NCBI GenBank assembly: GCA_031285365.1
Contig: JAITWP010000213.1
Location: 1 to 5,453 of the forward strand
Length of the DNA stretch: 5,453 nt
Source of the DNA: Azoarcus sp.
GTDB taxonomy: Bacteria > Pseudomonadota > Gammaproteobacteria > Burkholderiales > Rhodocyclaceae
Reading direction: 5' to 3'
A model generated the notes under the pieces. The model did not search any database. It saw nothing but the letters and a program-made list of their open reading frames with translations, and was not told the DNA's origin. The position numbers and the translations under genes were made by a program. Positions 1 to 3,252 of this stretch are shown piece by piece (position 1 is the first letter of the stretch; each line of letters starts with the position of its first letter).

Positions 1-20
1 GTTCTTCTCCACGGATTCAT
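1..20 (-). CDS. Start of an unidentified gene downstream of the methyltransferase (cut by window edge)
   Basis: An ATG on the minus strand at 20-18 opens a frame reading MNPWRR before the window ends. It lies 13 bases after the methyltransferase stop and is preceded at a spacing of 8 bases by a complete AGGAGG. This signal is stronger than any other ribosome site in the window, so a real gene is very likely. Six residues are too few to identify a product. Genes placed directly after a solitary-looking type II methyltransferase are often the cognate restriction endonuclease, so that is the leading inference, not an observation. Confidence 0.6.
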
Positions 21-28
21 GTTTCTTG

Positions 29-34
29 CCTCCT
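29..34 (-). promoter_or_regulatory. Ribosome binding site AGGAGG for the left-edge gene
   Basis: Read on the minus strand, AGGAGG is a perfect Shine-Dalgarno match whose first A is also the last base of the methyltransferase TGA stop. The spacer to the ATG at 20-18 is 8 bases. The arrangement implies tight translational coupling of the two genes in one operon. Confidence 0.7.
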
Positions 35-1215
35 CATGCCGCATTTTCCACCGGGCACAGGCTGGTGAAAGCTTCGGGCAATATCAGGGTCGCCAGACTG
101 CGCTGGGTGAACAGGTATCGTCCATCCACGATGAAGCCCAGTTCTTCCCAGGGCACAGCGTCGTTGAACAGTTCAATGGCTCGGTCGATATTTATTTCCA
201 TTTTAGGAAACAGCGCCAGAATGGAGCCATCATAAGCCTTGCAGGGGTGTTTGAAAAACGGGCGTTTGTTTCGCGTTCTTCCGTTGACGTAAATGCGGGT
301 CGACTCCGATTTATGGTAATCGCGTCCCCATTTCCACCAGTTGCTTTCATCGAAACGCCGTATCCGGCGCGCAAGCAGTGTTTCCTTGTGGGGTTCCAGG
401 TGGGGATGCCGAATGTTGTGGATCATGCGCCGGGTTTCCCCGGTCGTGGCCGTGCGCGAACAGACGAGTTCGAGATTGCCTTCCGGATGGGTATAGATTT
501 CGTCCGCCCCCGACACGCCCCCCACCCTGACCTCGAACAGGTCGGCGAGCGGTACGCAAAGATGAGCGTGGGTAAAGGCGATCTGCCCATGCAGATGCAC
601 CATTTCCCGCGTGTCCCATTGCGTGTCACCCAGTCGCCGCCAGAGGGTTCGGCGCGAAAAGTCGCCGCGCACGAAGCGGAAAATCGCGCAGTTCGGCAAT
701 GCGTCCGCGAAAAGGCGAGCGTCCCCGGTTTCGATCCAGTGTGTGATCGTGCCCTGCCCGTACAGCCAGTCGTTGAGCTTTGCCGCTGAGGTCAGTTTGA
801 TGAATTCGCGCGGCACAATGAAAATCAATTCACCGCCGTCGGCGAGATGGCGAATGCTCTTTTCGATAAAGAAAAGAAAGAGGTTCGAGCGCCTGTCAAA
901 AAGTTCCGAGCAAAGGCGCGCGCGAGTCTCCGGGGCGATGTCCTGACAGCGCACGTAGGGCGGATTGCCGATGATGGTGTCGAACCGCTCCGTTGCGGGG
1001 AGATCGAAAAAGTCCATGATCCTTGATCCCGGCGGGGCAATGCGCTCATCCAGTTCAATGGCGACACACCCCGGTAGGTGGCGCGAAAACGCGCCCTCTC
1101 CCGCCGAGGGTTCGAGTGTGCGGCCTTGATTTGTGCGCAGACCCAGCATTGTTCGCACGATGGTGTCGGGGGTGAAGACCTGGCCGAGCGTGGCGATGTC
1201 GAAAGGATGGTTCAT
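34..1215 (-). CDS. N6-adenine-type DNA methyltransferase, probably of a type II restriction-modification system
   Basis: This 393-residue protein should transfer a methyl group from S-adenosylmethionine to an adenine in a specific DNA site. GQVFTP at residues 11-16 corresponds to motif X. LEPSAGEGAF at 34-43 is the SAM-binding motif I, and the acidic AIELDE at 52-57 follows as motif II. NPPY at 84-87 is the catalytic motif IV of amino-methyltransferases. The order X-I-IV with a long C-terminal part (about 180-393, probably the target recognition domain, containing a WWKW cluster near 293) is that of the gamma class, similar to M.PstI/M.TaqI-type enzymes. The length is normal for a complete type II enzyme. 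The start at 1215 puts GQVFTP at the usual distance from the N-terminus, but no clear Shine-Dalgarno precedes it. The gene is followed closely by another minus-strand gene, which suggests a restriction-modification operon. The recognition sequence cannot be deduced, and a solitary methyltransferase cannot be ruled out. Confidence 0.88.
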   Translation of the reverse strand: MNHPFDIATLGQVFTPDTIVRTMLGLRTNQGRTLEPSAGEGAFSRHLPGCVAIELDERIAPPGSRIMDFFDLPATERFDTIIGNPPYVRCQDIAPETRARLCSELFDRRSNLFLFFIEKSIRHLADGGELIFIVPREFIKLTSAAKLNDWLYGQGTITHWIETGDARLFADALPNCAIFRFVRGDFSRRTLWRRLGDTQWDTREMVHLHGQIAFTHAHLCVPLADLFEVRVGGVSGADEIYTHPEGNLELVCSRTATTGETRRMIHNIRHPHLEPHKETLLARRIRRFDESNWWKWGRDYHKSESTRIYVNGRTRNKRPFFKHPCKAYDGSILALFPKMEINIDRAIELFNDAVPWEELGFIVDGRYLFTQRSLATLILPEAFTSLCPVENAA

Positions 1216-1251
1216 GCTGGGATACGTGTAGCGAGGCTTTTATCTTACTTG

Positions 1252-1281
1252 ATCTTAGACTGAACAGCGAAACTCGCTCAA
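1252..1281 (-). promoter_or_regulatory. Candidate promoter for the methyltransferase gene
   Basis: Read on the minus strand, TTGAGC (1281-1276) is followed after 18 bases by TAAGAT (1257-1252). A second TAAGAT copy sits ten bases further on (1247-1242) and could be an alternative -10 box. Either would give a leader of a few tens of bases before the ATG at 1215. The boxes match the sigma-70 consensus only moderately, so this is tentative. Confidence 0.3.
1266..1278. repeat. Short inverted repeat AGCGA-AAC-TCGCT between divergent genes
   Basis: A perfect 5-bp stem with a 3-base loop lies in the intergenic space between the methyltransferase and vapB and overlaps the candidate -35 box of the methyltransferase. 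It has no T-tract, so it is not a terminator. It could be a regulator binding site, but at this size chance is also plausible. Confidence 0.3.
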
Positions 1282-1326
1282 ATGTGGATTATGCTACGAA
1301 GGAGACAATGATATATCAATAATACG

Positions 1327-1355
1327 TTGACAGCCATCGAGACGAAGCATATGCT
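1327..1355 (+). promoter_or_regulatory. Promoter of the vapBC operon
   Basis: A perfect -35 box TTGACA (1327-1332) is followed by a 17-bp spacer and the -10 box TATGCT (1350-1355). Transcription would begin near 1362, leaving a leader of about 20 bases that carries the vapB ribosome site. The -10 box lies inside a repeated AGCATATG motif, as expected for an autoregulated toxin-antitoxin promoter. Confidence 0.65.
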
Positions 1356-1366
1356 CAAGCATATGT
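1345..1366. promoter_or_regulatory. Putative VapB(C) operator: two AAGCATATG copies
   Basis: AAGCATATG occurs at 1345-1353 and again at 1357-1365, exactly 12 bp apart. The first copy is part of the perfect 10-bp palindrome AGCATATGCT (1346-1355). The motif covers the -10 box and the expected transcription start. VapB-family antitoxins bind repeated or palindromic sites at their own promoters, so this is the likely site of autorepression, though binding itself is inferred. Confidence 0.55.
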
Positions 1367-1370
1367 AAAC

Positions 1371-1376
1371 AAGGGG
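1371..1376 (+). promoter_or_regulatory. Ribosome binding site of vapB (AAGGGG)
   Basis: This purine-rich element lies 6 bases before the ATG at 1383 and supports that start codon. Confidence 0.5.
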
Positions 1377-1382
1377 TCAGAG

Positions 1383-1610
1383 ATGCGTACTGTCTCAATC
1401 TTCAAAAACGGGAATAACCGCGCCATCCGGTTGCCGAAGGATCTGGATTTTGAAGGCGTTGCCGAGTTGGAAATCCGACGCGAGGGCGATGCGCTCATTT
1501 TGCGTCCGGTCAAGCCCTCGTGGGAATCATTCAGCGTTCTCGGCAAGGCTGATGCAGATTTTCTGAGCGAGCGGCCCGATGTGATCGAGGAAGGCCGGGT
1601 TTTGTTATGA
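1383..1610 (+). CDS. vapB: VapB-type antitoxin (AbrB/SpoVT-fold DNA-binding protein)
   Basis: This 75-residue protein is the antitoxin that neutralises VapC by direct binding and represses the operon. Residues 1-44 form the swapped-hairpin AbrB/SpoVT DNA-binding domain: the opening VSIFKNGNNRAIRLPKDLDF closely follows the VapB/MazE pattern (KNGxxxAIRLPK), and the strand IRREGDALILRPV completes it. Residues 45-75, with WESF and an acidic tail, would be the flexible part that fills the toxin active site. The length is typical. Its last four bases overlap the vapC start (ATGA), so the two are translated together. The promoter upstream carries a repeated motif fitting autoregulation. Confidence 0.88.
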   Translation: MRTVSIFKNGNNRAIRLPKDLDFEGVAELEIRREGDALILRPVKPSWESFSVLGKADADFLSERPDVIEEGRVLL

Positions 1611-2020
1611 AGTGGTACATGCTGGATACCAACATCTGTTCTTTCATCATGCGCGAGCAACCGCTGGCTGTGCTGAACAGGTTACATGCGTACTCGACAC
1701 GAAAACACAGGATAGCGGTATCGGCGATCACCTATGCAGAAATGCGTTTCGGCGCGATCGGTAAAAAGGCATCCCCCCGGCACAGCCTGCTGGTGGATGA
1801 ATTCGTCAAGCGCCTGGATGCCGTGTTGCCCTGGGATAAAGCCGCTGTTGACGCCACCGCCTGTATCAAACAGAGCCTGGCATCTGTCGGCACCCCCATC
1901 GGCCCCAACGATGCCGCCATTGCCGGTCATGCGTTGTCCGTTGGAGCGATTCTGGTCACAAACAATATCCGCGAATTTCAACGTGTTCCGGGGCTTGTTT
2001 TTGAGGATTGGACGGAGTGA
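1607..2020 (+). CDS. vapC: VapC toxin, PIN-domain ribonuclease
   Basis: This 137-residue single-domain PIN protein is predicted to be a magnesium-dependent ribonuclease. Characterised VapC toxins cut tRNA (often initiator tRNA) or rRNA and stop translation; the target of this copy is unknown. The acidic active-site residues are visible: D7 in MLDTNI, E45 in ITYAEMRFG, and D102 in the GPNDAAIAGHA segment. VTNNIREFQRVPGL near the C-terminus is the characteristic closing motif of the tRNA(fMet)-specific VapC group. All these are present and the length is normal, so the toxin looks functional. It overlaps vapB by four bases, and GAGGAAGG at 1587-1594 may serve as its ribosome site. A remnant of another antitoxin gene begins two bases after its stop. 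Confidence 0.9.
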   Translation: MKWYMLDTNICSFIMREQPLAVLNRLHAYSTRKHRIAVSAITYAEMRFGAIGKKASPRHSLLVDEFVKRLDAVLPWDKAAVDATACIKQSLASVGTPIGPNDAAIAGHALSVGAILVTNNIREFQRVPGLVFEDWTE

Positions 2021-2022
2021 CC

Positions 2023-2172
2023 GTGACACGGCCCATCAACAAAATGCGCACCGTTCATCCCGGAGAGGTGTTGCGCGAGGATTTCACAGAAGCGCGGCGG
2101 GTGGAAAGAATTTCACAGTGCCCGCCTCGCTCGCACGGGAGGGGGTTGCGTGTGCGTGGATTAAGGCTTTAG
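2023..2172 (+). pseudogene. higA: Truncated higA-like antitoxin gene (XRE/HTH family), N-terminal fragment only
   Basis: A GTG at 2023, with GGAG at 2014-2017 inside the vapC end, opens a frame beginning MTRPINKMRTVHPGEVLRED. The MRxVHPGEVLREDF pattern is the hallmark opening of HigA-type helix-turn-helix antitoxins, which normally run about 90-105 residues. Here the family resemblance stops after F21 (about position 2085). The rest (TEARRVERISQ and on) is unrelated, basic and low-complexity, and ends at a TAG at 2170-2172 after 49 codons. The whole helix-turn-helix is missing, so DNA binding and antitoxin activity should be lost. No higB toxin is seen beside it. The break coincides with a 9-bp direct repeat, suggesting a deletion or excision event. 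A translated stub from the vapBC transcript remains possible. Confidence 0.7.
2081..2118. repeat. Direct repeat ATTTCACAG x2 at the higA break point
   Basis: ATTTCACAG occurs at 2081-2089 and 2110-2118, separated by 20 bp. The first copy falls exactly where the HigA resemblance ends. A target-site duplication around a lost element, a recombination scar, or chance are all possible. Confidence 0.45.
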
Positions 2173-2277
2173 ACTCCGGGGACAGAAAACACACGGCTGC
2201 CTTTCGGGTGACATATAACAGGGTGCCTTGACATCCGACCTGACTGGCGGCCAACTTTTTTGCCTGGACGAAATTTT
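2119..2277. other. Non-coding stretch between the higA remnant and the NYN gene
   Basis: I see no convincing gene here. It begins GC-rich, with CCCG/CGGG complementary blocks around 2121-2139, and becomes AT-richer near the next gene. CTCCGGGGACAG near 2174-2185 resembles sequences I associate with the ends of REP/IS200-like elements, but this is from memory and uncertain. Promoter-like pieces are TATAAC at 2214-2219 and a perfect TTGACA at 2228-2233. Neither has a good partner box at the right spacing. Confidence 0.35.
2228..2258 (+). promoter_or_regulatory. Weak candidate promoter of the NYN gene
   Basis: TTGACA (2228-2233) is a perfect -35 hexamer 45 bp before the ATG. No good -10 follows at 16-19 bp; AACTTT at 2253-2258 is the nearest. 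It is reported because the NYN gene appears to be transcribed on its own and no better candidate is visible. Confidence 0.2.
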
Positions 2278-2895
2278 ATGACGATAAGCTACGCTATTCT
2301 GATTGACGGCGGATTTGCAAGGCACAAGCTCGGTAGCGCGAAACGCCAAGCTATTTCCGATGATTTCAACGTCTTGATTGAAAAAATAAAGAAACTTCCG
2401 GATTTACAGTCGTGCAGACTGCATCGTGTGTACTACTATGATGCAATGCCACTGACATCTTTCGAAAAAATGCCATTGCAAGGCGGGAAGGTAGATTTCG
2501 GAAAAACGTCCATTGTCACTCATACAAAACAACTCTATAGGGAGTTGGCAAAGCTCCCGTTTGTTTCGTTGCGGATTGGTGAAGTGACCTTCAATGGTTG
2601 GGGTGTATATCCAAGGATACTGGAAAATGCGTCTGGCCCTGAACTGACCATTAAATCCGGCGACTTGAAGGCTCAAATCAAACAAAATGGCGTTGACATG
2701 CGAATCGGCATGGACATTGCTGCGTTGACATTGAAAAAACACGTCAAAATAATTGTGCTAGTTGCTTCTGATAGCGACTTTGTTCCTGCCATTAAATTTG
2801 CCAGACGGGAAGGCTGCCAGTTATACCTCTGCACGCTGGGTCATGGCGTCAAGCCGGTCATGCTTGAGCATTGTGATCTGCTTCTCGAGGTATAA
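2278..2895 (+). CDS. NYN-domain (LabA/DUF88-like) putative nuclease
   Basis: A 205-residue soluble protein spanning a single NYN domain of the PIN-like nuclease superfamily. The metal-binding acidic pattern is in place: D10 in YAILIDGG at the first strand, D140 and D146 in GVDMRIGMDIAAL, and D165/D167 in LVASDSDFVPAI. The closing strands (GCQLYLCTLG, then HCDLLLEV) also fit the family. The likely activity is metal-dependent RNA cleavage, but the substrate is unknown and no extra domain such as LOTUS/OST-HTH is present. I chose the ATG at 2278, which has GGA 9 bases upstream. An upstream in-frame TTG at 2260 would add only six residues. The gene is visibly AT-richer than purL and the methyltransferase, suggesting separate acquisition. 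It stands alone, with a broken antitoxin gene before it and a convergent MNT gene after it. A defence role is inference from this setting. Confidence 0.82.
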   Translation: MTISYAILIDGGFARHKLGSAKRQAISDDFNVLIEKIKKLPDLQSCRLHRVYYYDAMPLTSFEKMPLQGGKVDFGKTSIVTHTKQLYRELAKLPFVSLRIGEVTFNGWGVYPRILENASGPELTIKSGDLKAQIKQNGVDMRIGMDIAALTLKKHVKIIVLVASDSDFVPAIKFARREGCQLYLCTLGHGVKPVMLEHCDLLLEV

Positions 2896-2903
2896 CTGGT
2901 TCA

Positions 2904-2924
2904 TCAAGTCCAGGACTTGCTCAT
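2904..2924 (-). pseudogene. Possible remnant of the hepT (HEPN toxin) start after the MNT gene
   Basis: On the minus strand an ATG at 2924-2922 overlaps the MNT stop as ATGA, the coupling usual for MNT-HEPN pairs. The frame reads MSKSWT and then stops at 2906-2904. Openings of the MSxxW kind occur in HepT/DUF86 proteins as I remember them, but six residues prove little. No HEPN motif (RxxxxH) follows; the DNA beyond is the 3' end of the convergent NYN gene. The toxin gene therefore appears to be truncated near 2905. Confidence 0.4.
2905..2919. repeat. Palindrome CAAGTCC-A-GGACTTG between convergent genes
   Basis: Perfect 7-bp arms flank one base, and as RNA it could form a 6-bp stem with a 3-base loop. 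It sits in the 25-bp gap between the NYN and MNT stop codons. There is no T-tract on either side, so a factor-independent terminator is not supported. It coincides with the point where the hepT-like frame ends. Confidence 0.45.
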
Positions 2925-3211
2925 ATCTCCACAGATTCCCGCAAAATGTTTTCGCGCAGATGCACGTTCAGTTCGTGCTCAGGAATCAGGTCGACATTCC
3001 TCCCCAACAATTCGGACAACTGTCTCGCCAGTGGCAGGCGTTGGCGAAAAAGATCGTAGCCGCGATCAAAATCAACCAGAAAATCCACATCGCTGTCGGG
3101 GCGCTCTTCGCCACGCGCAACCGACCCGAATACACGAATCCGCCGCGCGCCATACTGCTCGCCCAGCGCGGCGATCTGGTTTCTTTGGATGTGGAGTTGA
3201 TCCAGCAGCAT
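2921..3211 (-). CDS. MNT-type minimal nucleotidyltransferase, MntA-like antitoxin without visible HepT partner
   Basis: A protein of 96 residues with the DNA polymerase beta-like nucleotidyltransferase fold. From the ATG start, G29-S30 lie ten residues before D41-x-D43 (GSVARG...SDVDFLVDF), an exact GSx10DxD motif. A third acid, D74 in NVDLIP, completes the triad. In characterised pairs, MntA-like proteins transfer AMP to the HEPN toxin HepT and silence it. The whole motif set is present, so the enzyme looks intact. I prefer the ATG at 3211. A TTG at 3220 in frame would add three residues, and neither has a strong ribosome site. It follows purL on the same strand with a gap of about 41 bp and could be read through from it. 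The usual HEPN gene is missing or reduced to a six-codon stub, making this an orphan antitoxin. Confidence 0.85.
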   Translation of the reverse strand: MLLDQLHIQRNQIAALGEQYGARRIRVFGSVARGEERPDSDVDFLVDFDRGYDLFRQRLPLARQLSELLGRNVDLIPEHELNVHLRENILRESVEI

Positions 3212-3252
3212 GTCTTTCAACCGTATGGCGAGATTTTCATCTTACCTCATCA

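Noticed and set aside
19..789. Long plus-strand open frame of 256 codons opposite the methyltransferase
   Set aside because: It lies antisense to a gene with clear methyltransferase motifs, has no recognisable domain, and its composition is that of a shadow frame.
1298..1322. GAAGGAG followed by ATG as a tiny leader peptide gene (MIYQ)
   Set aside because: Four codons only, and it lies upstream of the vapBC promoter, so that transcript would not include it. Kept only as a low-interest note.
1327..2020. CRISPR-like or integron-like repeats
   Set aside because: The only repeats seen are a pair of 9-bp motifs at the vapBC promoter; there are no regularly spaced repeats and spacers and no attC-like structure.
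1734..2231. 165-codon plus-strand frame covering vapC and the region after it
   Set aside because: It overlaps most of vapC out of frame and shows no family pattern; the HigA-like opening is in a different frame.
2905..2919. Intrinsic bidirectional terminator
   Set aside because: The stem is short, the perfect arms leave too small a loop, and no T-run follows on either strand.
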